Shown: piece by piece, positions 29,056-37,889 of the stretch
How positions within the stretch are numbered: position 1 is the stretch's first letter
Layout: every line of letters begins with the position of its first letter
Source: Streptococcus sp. 68
GTDB lineage: Bacteria > Bacillota > Bacilli > Lactobacillales > Streptococcaceae
DNA length: 64,000 nt
NCBI RefSeq assembly: GCF_013277415.1
Contig: NZ_VMMX01000005.1
Span: 15,381 to 79,380 of the forward strand
Direction: 5' to 3'
Notes under the pieces: model-generated
Databases searched by the model: none
Told to the model about the DNA's origin: nothing
Seen by the model: only the letters and a program-made list of their open reading frames with translations
Translations under genes and position numbers: made by a program

Positions 29056-30150
29056 TTATCCTTCCAAGGCTTGGTGCAAATCTGCAATCAAATCTCTAGC
29101 ATCCTCAATCCCAATCGACAAACGCAAGAGGTCATCTGTCAAACCATAGGAATGGCGCACTTCTGCTGGAATATCAGCATGGGTTTGAGTCGTTGGATAA
29201 GTAATGAGACTTTCTACCCCACCCAAACTTTCCGCAAAAGAGAAGACCTTGAGACTGTTCAAAATATGTGGAATGCGCGTTTCATCGGCTACTTTAAAGG
29301 AAATCATGCCCCCACGACCAGTATAGAGAACTTCCTTAACTGCTGGAGAATCCTTCAAAAAGGCAACCACTTCTTGGGCATTAGCTGTTGAGCGCTCCAT
29401 ACGAAGAGACAAGGTCTTGAGACCACGAATCAATTGATAGCTGTCAAATGGTGACAAGACTGCCCCTGTCGTATTGAGATTGTAGAAAAGCTTCTCGTAT
29501 AGTTCTAAACTATTGGTCACAACCACTCCAGCCAGGACATCATTGTGGCCTGCCAGATACTTGGTTGCTGAATGGAGAACGATATCTGCTCCATCTTCAA
29601 TCGGACGTTGGTAGATAGGGCTGTAGAAGGTATTGTCCACCACCACTTTGGCACCCTTAGCATGAGCCAATTTTGCTAGTTTTTCGATATCAAATTCCAA
29701 CATCAAGGGATTGGTTGGCGTTTCGATATAGAGAACATCCACATCCTTCTCCAACTCGACAATCAATTCTTCTTCTGTGTTGGCATAGGTAAAATGGAAA
29801 CGACCTTCCTGCTCCACTTGATTGAACCAGCGGAAAGAACCTCCATAAAGGTCACGCACCGCCAAGACCTTACTTCCTACTGGAAAGACGCTAAAGGCCA
29901 GTACAATAGCTGACATTCCTGAGCTAGTCGCTAGGGCATAGTCTGCTGACTCAATAGCTGCCAAGACTTCCTCAGCCTTACTGCGAGTTGGGTTTTTGGT
30001 GCGCGTATAGTCAAATCCAGTAGATTGACCAAACTCTGGATGCTGATAGGTCGTTGAAAAATGAAGCGGTGTCACCAATGCACCTGTCGCTTCATCTGAC
30101 TTAATACCCGCCTGGGCCAAAATTGTGTTAATGTGTAATTCCTTGCTCAT
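29056..30150 (-). CDS. metB: Cystathionine gamma-synthase / gamma-lyase family enzyme
   Basis: A 364-residue PLP enzyme of the Cys/Met metabolism family. The lysine motif HSATKYLAGHNDVLAG is near residue 197, YTRTKNPTRSKAEEVLA near residue 49 supplies phosphate-binding residues, and SLGGVESLITYP near residue 310 is the C-terminal signature. Its usual role is joining O-acyl-homoserine and cysteine into cystathionine. Family members are hard to separate by reading, so gamma- or beta-lyase activity remains possible. It leads a two-gene operon behind a Met-box palindrome. Confidence 0.88.
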   Translation of the reverse strand: MSKELHINTILAQAGIKSDEATGALVTPLHFSTTYQHPEFGQSTGFDYTRTKNPTRSKAEEVLAAIESADYALATSSGMSAIVLAFSVFPVGSKVLAVRDLYGGSFRWFNQVEQEGRFHFTYANTEEELIVELEKDVDVLYIETPTNPLMLEFDIEKLAKLAHAKGAKVVVDNTFYSPIYQRPIEDGADIVLHSATKYLAGHNDVLAGVVVTNSLELYEKLFYNLNTTGAVLSPFDSYQLIRGLKTLSLRMERSTANAQEVVAFLKDSPAVKEVLYTGRGGMISFKVADETRIPHILNSLKVFSFAESLGGVESLITYPTTQTHADIPAEVRHSYGLTDDLLRLSIGIEDARDLIADLHQALEG

Positions 30151-30226
30151 ACAATTCCTCCAAATCTATAGTAACTATTGTACCACTTATTTTCATCAAC
30201 TCATTTTCTTCTTTTCAAGAGCTAGT

Positions 30227-30243
30227 TATAGTTTTAAACTATA
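30227..30243. promoter_or_regulatory. Met-box palindrome upstream of metB
   Basis: A perfect 17-base palindrome, TATAGTTTTAAACTATA, lies 77 bases upstream of the metB start. It matches the streptococcal MtaR/MetR (LysR-type) methionine-regulon site known from comparative genomics. A TACAAT -10 with TG extension follows nearer the gene. This predicts methionine-responsive control of the metB/MalY-like pair. Confidence 0.8.
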
Positions 30244-30261
30244 TACTTAGATAGTAAAGCT

Positions 30262-30294
30262 AAAAAGAATCCAGAAAAGCTTCCAGATTCTTTT
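30262..30294. terminator. Terminator of the PH-domain-like gene
   Basis: AAAAGAATC...GATTCTTTT inverted repeat with runs on both sides; on the minus strand it ends in TTTTT. It lies 21 bases after the stop at 30315. Confidence 0.75.
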
Positions 30295-30314
30295 GTGAAA
30301 ATGATTGCTAGGGC

Positions 30315-30770
30315 TTACTTAGACTGAAAGAAATCCTGTTGGGATAAATAATCATAATGCTCTTTGTTAAATTGATATTGGCCCACATGCTGACTAATCT
30401 GACCGACATCCACGGAAAAAATATAGGCTTCATTTTGATAGTTCCAGTTCAGCCTAACTGTATTCAAGACTGGCTTATAAGTAAAATCTTTGACTTGATT
30501 CCAAGGCATCTCTACGACATGATTAGAATGATTTTCTGTTACATCACTGATGTCCATCAAGTAGATTCCCTTAGGTGTGAATGCCAGAATCTTAGGCTTC
30601 ACACTCGACTGAACATAGTAACTACCTCCTATAATGAAAAAATCAATAAAGGATTTGAACCATGTCTTTTTCTTGAAAGCCATCAGAAAATTCTTTTGCC
30701 CTTCAATGCGACAAGTTGAAAGAAATGATGCAATCTGTTTTTCTGTTGCAAACTCCATAATAGCGCCCAT
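30315..30770 (-). CDS. PH-like domain protein of unknown function
   Basis: A 151-residue protein with one weak hydrophobic stretch (about residues 43-55, IDFFIIGGSYYV) and a beta-rich C-terminal part (ILAFTPKGIYLMDISD, then VEMPWNQVKDFTYKP) that looks like a bacterial PH or YokE-type domain. No catalytic motif is seen. The first ATG follows GGAGG at 7 bases, so MGAIMEF is the chosen start. Function unknown; it stands alone between the metB and aliB units. Confidence 0.7.
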   Translation of the reverse strand: MGAIMEFATEKQIASFLSTCRIEGQKNFLMAFKKKTWFKSFIDFFIIGGSYYVQSSVKPKILAFTPKGIYLMDISDVTENHSNHVVEMPWNQVKDFTYKPVLNTVRLNWNYQNEAYIFSVDVGQISQHVGQYQFNKEHYDYLSQQDFFQSK

Positions 30771-30951
30771 GATGATACCTCCATAACGATTAGTAAATAG
30801 GCAGATAAGAGCTCTTCACATAAAAGAAGAACTTATCATTAGTTACATTTTATCTTACTTTTCCAGTAGACAGCATCCCTCCTATTAAATCATCCTAGCA
30901 TGTGCATACTTCAATCAACATTGGGTAGATTTTCGAAAATAGCTCCTCATA

Positions 30952-30978
30952 TTTATGTTATATTCATTATAACATAAA
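30952..30978. promoter_or_regulatory. 27-bp perfect dyad in a 313-bp intergenic region
   Basis: TTTATGTTATA and TATAACATAAA are perfect inverted arms separated by TTCAT. There is no T run, so it is unlike a terminator and could be an operator. It lies between the AliB-like gene end and the PH-like gene. The rest of 30771-31083 shows only the aliB terminator. Confidence 0.4.
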
Positions 30979-31035
30979 TTCAAGAAACAAAGAAAAAAAT
31001 GTGAGATTTTTCTTCCAAATTTACCATCATTCTAT

Positions 31036-31072
31036 TAAAAAACGACAGCTTCTTTCGAAACCATCGTTTTTC
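31036..31072 (-). terminator. Terminator of the AliB-like gene
   Basis: AAAACGA...TCGTTTT stem with an inner TTTCGAAAGAA hairpin, followed on the minus strand by a T run, 12 bases past the stop. Confidence 0.75.
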
Positions 31073-31083
31073 TTGAAAAATCC

Positions 31084-33042
31084 TTATTTAACATGTTTTG
31101 CCAATTCTTCTTGGGCTTTTTTATTAGATTCTTCTTTTTCTTTCAACCATTTTTCTTTAGCTTTTTCATATTCGTCTTTTGTGACTGTCTTATCTTGTAC
31201 TTTGAGGTATTTATAGGATTCGACCCCTTTATTACCAGCCAATGAATATGGCGCTGAGAATGGAACTGTTTTTCTCAATGTTGGTGTTCCACCCCGTGAA
31301 ACATTTGGAATTGCTAGAGAGCTATCTACCAACCAAGCTTGGGCATCAGCATACTTTTCATAGCGTTTTGCAAGATCTTGTTCCTTATTGGCTTCTTCCA
31401 ACATTTGGGTATAGACATCCAGCCCAACAGCCTTGGCCTTGTCATTAGCTTCACCTGGCTCTAAACCTAGATTTTGCATCAAACCACCAGAATTAACGTT
31501 AAATACATCAAGATAGGTTGAAGGATCTTGATAGTCTGGACTCCAACCACCATTGTATAGATCGTAATCTTTCTGAGCTGCAGTCTGAGCCAAATAGCTG
31601 GTATTATCAAAGTCTTCAGTAGAAAGTTGTTGAATATCAATTACAACATTTTCTGCACCTAAGGCTGCTTCAATAGATTGCTTCATAGAATTTGCCTCTT
31701 GAACACCCTTTTTAACAGCTTGATCAACTGTCATGTCCAAGTGGATAGGGAAGGTTACTCCCTTGGCTTCTAGCTCTTGCTTTGCTTCTGCAAATTTGGC
31801 CTTGGCTTTCTCTGGATTGTAGTATGGATCTTGGGCATCCGCGAAGTTGATTCCTTGCCATTCCTTACCATAATTGACCATCTTAGAGGCTACTACTTCA
31901 CCAAAGTCTTTTCCCTTGATACTTACGAAGTTTGGAGGAACAACCAAGTTACGCAAAATCTTAGTTGCACCATCTTCTCCTTGAGATTGAGCTCCATAGG
32001 CTGTACGGTCGTAGGCAAAGTTAATGGCTTGACGGAAGTTCTTGTTAAGAACCGCTTCCTGAGTCGATTTCTTTTCAGCATCACTTGTCTTAGAAGTGAA
32101 TTTATAAGATTTTCTATCTAGGTTAAAGTTTAAGAAGTAAGAAGTAGCATCTTGCAAGCTATAAATGATATTGTCCTTATTCTTTTCTTTAATTCCTTCA
32201 AAGCTTGAACTATTTGGATAAAGACGAGCGTAGCTATAAGCCCCCTCGACAAAGTTACGAGCTAGTGCATCTTGGTCACTACCATCATAATAGGCCAATT
32301 TCACATCATCTACAAAGACATTCTTAGCATCCCAGTAGTTAGGATTTTTCTTAAATTCGATGACCGATTTTGAAACAAAGGATTTCATCAAGAAAGGTCC
32401 ATTGTACAAAATGCTAGATGGATCTACCTTCCCGAAATCATCCCCTTTTGATTTCAAGAAATCTGCATTGACTGGGAAGAGAATAGTTGAGGTTGTTTTT
32501 GAGTTCCAGTAAGGTTCTGGTCGTGTCAAGGTATATTGAACCGTTTGGTCATCAAGAGCCTTGACTCCGACAGTTGAAAAGTCGCTTGTTTTACCAGTGA
32601 TATAGTCATCTAAACCAGCAACGGATTCTTGCACTAAGTACAAGGCTTCTGATTTTTTATCAGCCGCATATTTCAAACCTGTCACAAAATCTTGGGCAGT
32701 TACAGGAGCATATTCTTCCCCATCTGCAGTATACCACTTAATATCCTTACGCAGTTTATAGGTATAGGTCAAACCGTCTTGAGAAACAGTCCAATCCTCA
32801 GCCAAGGATGGAATATAGTTTCCGTACTGGTCATTTTCCATGAGACCATCTACCAAATTGACCACAATATCACTGGTTGTTGCGCGGTTTTCTGCTAGAT
32901 AGTTCAAACTAGACGGATCACTTGAATAAACATAATTGTATGTTTTTGACCCTGTGCTAGAATTTCCACAGGCGCTCAATAAAATTCCTGTACCCAGGAT
33001 AAGACCTGCCAAGGTTAGATATTTGCTCTTAGACTTTTTCAT
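31084..33042 (-). CDS. aliB: Oligopeptide-binding lipoprotein AliB-like
   Basis: A 652-residue peptide-binding lipoprotein that feeds the Ami/Opp permease. The signal peptide carries lipobox LSAC (Cys near residue 25). LAEDWTVSQDGLTYTYKLRKDIKWY near residue 80 (given here as one family segment, residues 80-104) and NGGWSPDYQDPSTYLDVFNV are typical. It is monocistronic, with a strong promoter and terminator. In pneumococcus the AliB gene sits near murE, as here. It is paralogous to the extra lipoprotein at 7525-9501. Confidence 0.92.
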   Translation of the reverse strand: MKKSKSKYLTLAGLILGTGILLSACGNSSTGSKTYNYVYSSDPSSLNYLAENRATTSDIVVNLVDGLMENDQYGNYIPSLAEDWTVSQDGLTYTYKLRKDIKWYTADGEEYAPVTAQDFVTGLKYAADKKSEALYLVQESVAGLDDYITGKTSDFSTVGVKALDDQTVQYTLTRPEPYWNSKTTSTILFPVNADFLKSKGDDFGKVDPSSILYNGPFLMKSFVSKSVIEFKKNPNYWDAKNVFVDDVKLAYYDGSDQDALARNFVEGAYSYARLYPNSSSFEGIKEKNKDNIIYSLQDATSYFLNFNLDRKSYKFTSKTSDAEKKSTQEAVLNKNFRQAINFAYDRTAYGAQSQGEDGATKILRNLVVPPNFVSIKGKDFGEVVASKMVNYGKEWQGINFADAQDPYYNPEKAKAKFAEAKQELEAKGVTFPIHLDMTVDQAVKKGVQEANSMKQSIEAALGAENVVIDIQQLSTEDFDNTSYLAQTAAQKDYDLYNGGWSPDYQDPSTYLDVFNVNSGGLMQNLGLEPGEANDKAKAVGLDVYTQMLEEANKEQDLAKRYEKYADAQAWLVDSSLAIPNVSRGGTPTLRKTVPFSAPYSLAGNKGVESYKYLKVQDKTVTKDEYEKAKEKWLKEKEESNKKAQEELAKHVK

Positions 33043-33074
33043 TTCCAGAACCTCCTGCTTTAAATATTTGTTTT

Positions 33075-33103
33075 ATTATACAACGTTTAGTTTGTTTAGT
33101 CAA
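33075..33103 (-). promoter_or_regulatory. Promoter of the AliB-like gene
   Basis: Minus strand: -35 TTGACT (33103-33098), 17-base spacer, -10 TATAAT (33080-33075). Just upstream, TTTTTTCTGAAAAAA (33107-33121) resembles a CodY box at 11 of 15 positions. Confidence 0.85.
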
Positions 33104-33178
33104 TGATTTTTTCTGAAAAAATCGAAAAATACCTCATCTTCTACTTTCAAAAGATAATTTTAGCTGTTTTGACGCTAA

Positions 33179-33231
33179 AAAAGGAATAAGTTTCAAGTTC
33201 TCCTAAAAGATTGTTCAACTTATTCCTTTTA
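33179..33231. terminator. Terminator of murJ
   Basis: AAAAGGAATAAGTT pairs with AACTTATTCCTTTT around a 25-base loop. T runs occur on the minus strand. It lies 16 bases past the murJ stop. Confidence 0.8.
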
Positions 33232-33246
33232 TTTATAAATGCTATC

Positions 33247-34869
33247 TTACGAAAGATTAAATTTTGCTCGCAGGCGATCTGCTTGGGCTTTTCCTATTAC
33301 CTTATCTAATAAATAGGTACGCAGACTCATAACCATATAAAGTCCACCCCCCATGGCACCGACAAGAGCTACATAAAAGAAGCTCCACAAACGTCCACTT
33401 GGTTGGAAGAAAAATCCTAACAGCCACTGGATGGTTCCTATTAACAGAAACATGACTAGGGTCAGCAAACTGATTAAAATGGTTCGCTTCACAATCACCT
33501 TGCGCTTAACACCCGTTACCTTACAAATGTCCCGATACATCAAGACGTTAGGAATGATGAGAGCAATGGTTGTTGAAATCAAAGGCCCGTAACTGTGAAA
33601 GAGAGCAATGGTTGGTAGTTGTAAGACCAGCTTGGCAATGGAACCATAGATAAAATAGAGAACGGCCTTGCGGTTACGGAACATGGCCTGAAGCATTGGA
33701 GACAAGACCATGTACAGGCCTAAAATAATAGACTGCAAAACTGCAAAGACAAATAAGCCCATAGCCAAACTATCTGGCTTACCATAGAAGACCGTATACA
33801 GAGGTTCTCCTACCATGACCACTCCAACCGTTGCTGGCAGTAGGAATATAAAAAGCATGGTAATGCTGTCCTGAACGAGACGAGAAACTGCCTTCAAGTC
33901 CCCCTTGACATAGTTTTCAGTCAAAAGTGGTAAACCGACACCCCCAATTGAAACTCCAACAGAAATCAAAATCATCGTGATTTTATTAGGATTGGCTGAG
34001 AAATAAGAAAACATGACAACCAAGTCCTCGTTGCTGTAGTTGGTAAACCAACTCATACTATTGATAAAGGTCAGCTGATCCAAAATCTGGAAAAGCTGGA
34101 TGGCAGAGCCTGTCAGGATAAAAGGAATGGCTTCCTTAATGGTATCCATTAACAGGTGTTTGCTGTTAATCTTATCCCCTGTTTCAAGGACTCTTTTGAG
34201 TAAGCCTTCTTGAGCAAGGAAATAAATCAAAACTGCAAAACTGGCTACCATACCGACAAAGGCTGCAAAGGTGGATTGGGTAACCGCTGCTAGATAATCT
34301 CCTGAACCGAGCTTCATAATGATAAAGGTTGCTAAGAGCATCCAGATAACACGAATGACCTGCTCAGCAATTTGACTCATAGCATAAGGTTTGAGGTTAT
34401 TCATCCCTTGGAAAAATCCTCGGATAACACTCATAGACGGGAAAATCAAGACTCCCCAAGCCAAGCTTTGCATGATTGGGATCAAGTCTTTACCCACGCC
34501 AGACAAGTCTGCTAGCCAAGGAGCAAAGACATACAAGACTAAAGCAAAAACCAGGCCTAGTCCTGTCATAAAGCCTAAAAAGCTCCGAATCAGGGCAAAG
34601 CTATGCTCTTCTTCTCGAATGGTATTGTACTTGGCAACTTGCTTGGCCACCGCAACTGGAATCCCTGCTGTTGAAACCAGCAAGAACCAAGCATAGATAT
34701 TGTAACCCATGGTAAAGAGACCATTTGCCGTAGCTGCATAAGATCCCATCCAGATGTACCAAGGGATAATATAGATGGCCCCGAGTAGGCGACTGATAAA
34801 GTTACTAGCCGTTAGCCAAGCAGTCCCCCGTAACATCTGGGCCTGCTGGTGATTGTTTTCGTGCGACAT
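33247..34869 (-). CDS. murJ: Lipid II flippase MurJ (YtgP/SpoVB family)
   Basis: A 540-residue polytopic protein of the MOP superfamily with about 14 membrane helices. It is predicted to flip lipid II outward for peptidoglycan polymerisation. LRGTAWLTASNFISRLLGAIY at the N-terminus and PVAVAKQVAKYN near residue 75 are typical of YtgP/SpoVB relatives. ATG 34869 is preferred over TTG 34884 because TGAGG lies 5 bases upstream. It is divergent from murE. Older annotation would call it a polysaccharide biosynthesis protein, and family reading cannot exclude a different lipid-linked substrate. Confidence 0.82.
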   Translation of the reverse strand: MSHENNHQQAQMLRGTAWLTASNFISRLLGAIYIIPWYIWMGSYAATANGLFTMGYNIYAWFLLVSTAGIPVAVAKQVAKYNTIREEEHSFALIRSFLGFMTGLGLVFALVLYVFAPWLADLSGVGKDLIPIMQSLAWGVLIFPSMSVIRGFFQGMNNLKPYAMSQIAEQVIRVIWMLLATFIIMKLGSGDYLAAVTQSTFAAFVGMVASFAVLIYFLAQEGLLKRVLETGDKINSKHLLMDTIKEAIPFILTGSAIQLFQILDQLTFINSMSWFTNYSNEDLVVMFSYFSANPNKITMILISVGVSIGGVGLPLLTENYVKGDLKAVSRLVQDSITMLFIFLLPATVGVVMVGEPLYTVFYGKPDSLAMGLFVFAVLQSIILGLYMVLSPMLQAMFRNRKAVLYFIYGSIAKLVLQLPTIALFHSYGPLISTTIALIIPNVLMYRDICKVTGVKRKVIVKRTILISLLTLVMFLLIGTIQWLLGFFFQPSGRLWSFFYVALVGAMGGGLYMVMSLRTYLLDKVIGKAQADRLRAKFNLS

Positions 34870-34938
34870 AGATTCCTCATTCAATTTTGATAACTAGGAA
34901 AAACTCCTTATCTTCCATTATAAACTTTTCCTTGTTAC

Positions 34939-34967
34939 TTGTAAATTTGCGACTTTCGGTTTACAAT
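34939..34967 (+). promoter_or_regulatory. murE promoter, predicted leaderless
   Basis: -35 TTGTAA (34939-34944), 17-base spacer, -10 TACAAT (34962-34967). Only 7 bases separate the -10 from the murE ATG, so transcription should start at or within a base or two of the start codon. No Shine-Dalgarno sequence is present. Confidence 0.7.
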
Positions 34968-34974
34968 AGAAAGT

Positions 34975-36420
34975 ATGATAAAAATTGAAACCGTATTAGA
35001 TATATTAAAGAAAGATGGTCTCTTCCGCGAGATTATCGACCAAGGACACTACCACTACAACTACAGCAAAGTTGTTTTTGATAGCATCAGCTACGACAGC
35101 CGAAAAGTAAAAGAAGACACTCTTTTTTTCGCAAAAGGCGCTGCCTTTAAAAAAGAATACCTTCTTTCTGCTATAACACAAGGCTTAGCTTGGTATGTTG
35201 CTGAAAAAGACTATGAGGTTGGTATTCCTGCCATCATCGTGAACGACATTAAGAAAGCCATGAGTCTGATTGCTATGGAATTTTATGGAAATCCACAGGA
35301 AAAACTCAAACTCCTCGCCTTTACTGGTACTAAGGGTAAGACAACAGCAGCCTATTTCGCCTATAACATTTTATCTCAAAGTCACCGACCTGCTATGCTC
35401 TCGACTATGAATACAACTCTTGATGGCAAGACTTTCTTTAAGTCTGCATTGACAACCCCTGAAAGTATTGACCTATTTGATATGATGCATCAAGCTGTGC
35501 AAAATGACCGTACCCACCTCATCATGGAAGTATCCAGTCAGGCCTATCTGGTCAAACGTGTCTATGGTCTAACCTTTGATGTGGGAGTTTTCCTCAATAT
35601 CAGCCCCGACCATATCGGTCCTATTGAACACCCCAGCTTTGAAGACTACTTCTACCACAAGCGTCTCTTGATGGAAAATAGCCGAGCAGTCATCATTAAC
35701 AGTGACATGGACCACTTCTCTGTACTAAAAGAACAAGTGGCAGATCAAGACCATGATTTCTATGGTAGCCAATCTGATAACCAAATCGTGAATTCCAAAG
35801 CCTTTAGTTTTTCAGCTACGGGGAAACTGGCTGGTGATTATGATATCCAACTGATTGGTCATTTCAACCAAGAAAATGCCCTTGCTGCTGGACTTGCTTG
35901 CCTCCGTCTCGGAGCTAGTCTTGAGGACATCAAAAAAGGAATCGCAGCAACCCGCGTTCCTGGTCGTATGGAAGTCCTCACCCAGAAAAATGGAGCCAAG
36001 GTCTTCATCGACTACGCCCACAATGGGGATAGTCTCAAAAAACTCATCAATGTGGTTGAAACTCATCAAACTGGAAAAATTGCTCTGGTTCTCGGTTCGA
36101 CAGGAAATAAGGGAGAAAGTCGTCGTAAGGACTTTGGCCTCCTCCTCAATCAGCACCCTGAGATTCAAGTCTTTTTGACTGCTGATGACCCCAACTATGA
36201 AGACCCAATGACCATTGCAGATGAAATTAGTAGCTACATCAACCATCCTGTTGAAAAGATTGCAGATCGGCAAGAAGCCATCAAGGCAGCCATGGCTATC
36301 ACTGAACAAGAACTCGATGCTGTCATTATTGCTGGTAAGGGAGCTGATTGCTACCAAATCGTCCAAGGAAAAAAAGAAGCCTATCCAGGAGATGCAGCCG
36401 TCGCAGAAAATTATTTATAA
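34975..36420 (+). CDS. murE: UDP-MurNAc-L-Ala-D-Glu--L-lysine ligase
   Basis: Adds L-Lys to the peptidoglycan stem peptide. It has 481 residues. Substrate-binding [18 protein letters not shown] is near residue 38, the ATP loop [13 protein letters not shown] near residue 117, and the carbamoylated-Lys region HKRLLMENS near residue 230. The amino-acid pocket motif reads DDPNYEDP, the Lys-type form and not the DNPR of diaminopimelate enzymes. This fits a Gram-positive coccus with Lys in the stem peptide. It is divergent from murJ. Confidence 0.96.
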   Translation: MIKIETVLDILKKDGLFREIIDQGHYHYNYSKVVFDSISYDSRKVKEDTLFFAKGAAFKKEYLLSAITQGLAWYVAEKDYEVGIPAIIVNDIKKAMSLIAMEFYGNPQEKLKLLAFTGTKGKTTAAYFAYNILSQSHRPAMLSTMNTTLDGKTFFKSALTTPESIDLFDMMHQAVQNDRTHLIMEVSSQAYLVKRVYGLTFDVGVFLNISPDHIGPIEHPSFEDYFYHKRLLMENSRAVIINSDMDHFSVLKEQVADQDHDFYGSQSDNQIVNSKAFSFSATGKLAGDYDIQLIGHFNQENALAAGLACLRLGASLEDIKKGIAATRVPGRMEVLTQKNGAKVFIDYAHNGDSLKKLINVVETHQTGKIALVLGSTGNKGESRRKDFGLLLNQHPEIQVFLTADDPNYEDPMTIADEISSYINHPVEKIADRQEAIKAAMAITEQELDAVIIAGKGADCYQIVQGKKEAYPGDAAVAENYL

Positions 36421-36426
36421 GAATAG

Positions 36427-36461
36427 AAAAAATCAAGGGAAAATGAAACCCTTGATTTTTT
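36427..36461. terminator. Bidirectional terminator, murE / csbD-like
   Basis: AAAAAATCAAGGG pairs with CCCTTGATTTTTT; both strands end in T runs between two convergent genes. Confidence 0.92.
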
Positions 36462-36465
36462 ACTA

Positions 36466-36660
36466 TTATTTAGTAAAAACGTTTTTCAAACCTTCCACGG
36501 CACCTTCTACAGCACCTTTAGCGTCTTCTACAACGTCTTTTGCCTTAGCAACTGTTTTTTCAACAGCTCCTTCAAGTTCTGTCTTGCTGTCTCCAGTAAC
36601 TTTACCAAAACCTTCTTTGACAGCGCCTGTTGCTTGTTCTAATTTGTTTTCAAGTGACAT
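36466..36660 (-). CDS. CsbD-like small stress protein
   Basis: A 64-residue, highly charged helical protein of the CsbD family ([20 protein letters not shown] is the signature, followed by EGAVEK/KGAVEG repeats). Relatives are general-stress or stationary-phase proteins of unknown mechanism. The start at 36660 follows AAGGAGACAATCAT; the longer frame to 36738 runs through the promoter. It is monocistronic with a palindrome in its 5' leader. Confidence 0.88.
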   Translation of the reverse strand: MSLENKLEQATGAVKEGFGKVTGDSKTELEGAVEKTVAKAKDVVEDAKGAVEGAVEGLKNVFTK

Positions 36661-36684
36661 ATGATTGTCTCCTTTAGTCTTATT

Positions 36685-36701
36685 CCGATATGTGTTATCG
36701 G
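36685..36701. promoter_or_regulatory. Palindrome in the csbD-like 5' leader
   Basis: CCGATA-TGTGT-TATCGG, a perfect 6-base dyad placed about 9-25 bases downstream of the -10 box, where a repressor could block transcription or an RNA hairpin could form. No known operator consensus is recognised. Confidence 0.45.
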
Positions 36702-36709
36702 TTACATAT

Positions 36710-36738
36710 AGTTTATACTGAATACTAAGGAAAGTCAA
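36710..36738 (-). promoter_or_regulatory. Promoter of the csbD-like gene
   Basis: Minus strand: -35 TTGACT (36738-36733), 17-base spacer, -10 TAAACT (36715-36710). Confidence 0.65.
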
Positions 36739-36760
36739 ACAATGTGCTCAGAAAAAGCAA

Positions 36761-37411
36761 TCACACTAAATAGAAAGTTAATCTTTCCTTATCAAAATCG
36801 ATAGCCAACTCATACTTTCCATCTGCATTTTGGACAATATAACCTAGGACAACTAAACTGTCCACAAAGATGTCACGGCGTTTCTGCATAAGCTGGTCTT
36901 TTTTGAGAAATTTCAACAAAAAAGTCGTCATATATTTAAGAGCATACTCAGGATTAACATCTCCTAAAATGGCATAGAGTTCCTGCTGTTTTTCTGTCAA
37001 AGGATACTGATTTTTGACCTTGTAGAAATAATTAGACAGGGTCATTTTAGTGCGCGCAAAATCGGTCTTTTCAACTAAAATAGCTGTATTGGTTTGATTG
37101 CATAATTCCGTCTCAAAACTCTGCTCCAACAAGGCTTGATAGACCGGGCTATCTTCGCTGACAAAAATCTCTTGATCCAGTTCGAGACTATCGAGTGTTT
37201 TAAGCATAGGAAGATTAAGGTAATAACGCTTATTTTCCCGTAGAATCAAGCCAGCCTTTATATACTCTTCCATGAGTTTGTCAACTGCTAGATCTGGAAA
37301 TTGAGCCTTAATTTCTCTCAAAATAACATCATCATGCTGGTCCAGATAGCGGATCAATTCTCCAAAAAATGGCTGTCTCGTCAAACGAGATGGATTAAAA
37401 ATCTGAATCAT
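36761..37411 (-). CDS. DUF1803 family protein
   Basis: A 216-residue cytoplasmic protein with no membrane segment. It starts MIQIFNPSRLTRQPFFGELI and has the length and composition of the Lactobacillales-specific DUF1803 family. The N-terminal half looks like a winged-helix fold (DVILREIKAQFPDLAVDKLMEEY then LILRENKRYYLN). Role unknown. It overlaps the preceding papain-like hydrolase gene by 17 bases, so both are co-translated. Confidence 0.75.
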   Translation of the reverse strand: MIQIFNPSRLTRQPFFGELIRYLDQHDDVILREIKAQFPDLAVDKLMEEYIKAGLILRENKRYYLNLPMLKTLDSLELDQEIFVSEDSPVYQALLEQSFETELCNQTNTAILVEKTDFARTKMTLSNYFYKVKNQYPLTEKQQELYAILGDVNPEYALKYMTTFLLKFLKKDQLMQKRRDIFVDSLVVLGYIVQNADGKYELAIDFDKERLTFYLV

Positions 37412-37889
37412 GAAGATTCCTTTCTTTACATTCTAACAGAGGCGATGCTGCCAACTGACTAGGATTGGTCCCAGCTTGGTTCAGAGGAACAGGAAGACCT
37501 AATTCTCTGTAATACTCCCTCCAAAAATCACTAATCTCTTGCTTCCCATCCCCAAATTTCATGGGAATAGTTTCAAAAATCGGTAGGATTTCTGCTATAT
37601 ACTGGGAACAATAGAAACCAACTCCATCTGGATAGAAAGAAGCATTGTAGGGAGCCCCTAGATATTTGCAAGCTCTTTCCTTCACCGACTGGATATCCAT
37701 TTCTGAGTAGACATAGAGGTCGTACAAATGATTGGACTCAAAGAAATCTGCTGGTTCCTGACAGATAACACCAGCCTGTCCACTAGCATGGTAAATCATC
37801 TCATCCAAATAAATGGCAACATGGTTATAGTTGCCTGTGGAAGTCTGGATGGCCTGTCCCATGTCTGACCCATCTCTCACAAAAATCAT
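37395..37889 (-). CDS. YiiX/NlpC-P60-like papain-fold hydrolase, 5' end displaced by BOX
   Basis: A 164-residue remaining frame of a permuted papain-like (YiiX/YebB) hydrolase. The catalytic His lies in NYNHVAIYLD and the Cys in FYCSQYIAEI. The family normally begins with a GDLIF strand. Here the frame begins MIFVRDGSDMG, exactly at the edge of a BOX element. On the far side of BOX, 37993-38013 encodes MLENGDL behind AGGAG. The gene has therefore probably lost its native start and ribosome-binding site. Expression from the ATG at 37889 would lack a good Shine-Dalgarno sequence and the first strand. Confidence 0.75.
   Translation of the reverse strand: MIFVRDGSDMGQAIQTSTGNYNHVAIYLDEMIYHASGQAGVICQEPADFFESNHLYDLYVYSEMDIQSVKERACKYLGAPYNASFYPDGVGFYCSQYIAEILPIFETIPMKFGDGKQEISDFWREYYRELGLPVPLNQAGTNPSQLAASPLLECKERNLHDSDF

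Noticed and set aside
35812..36366. 184-residue minus-strand ORF opposite murE
   Set aside because: murE has all ligase motifs in the plus frame; the antisense frame has no family signature.
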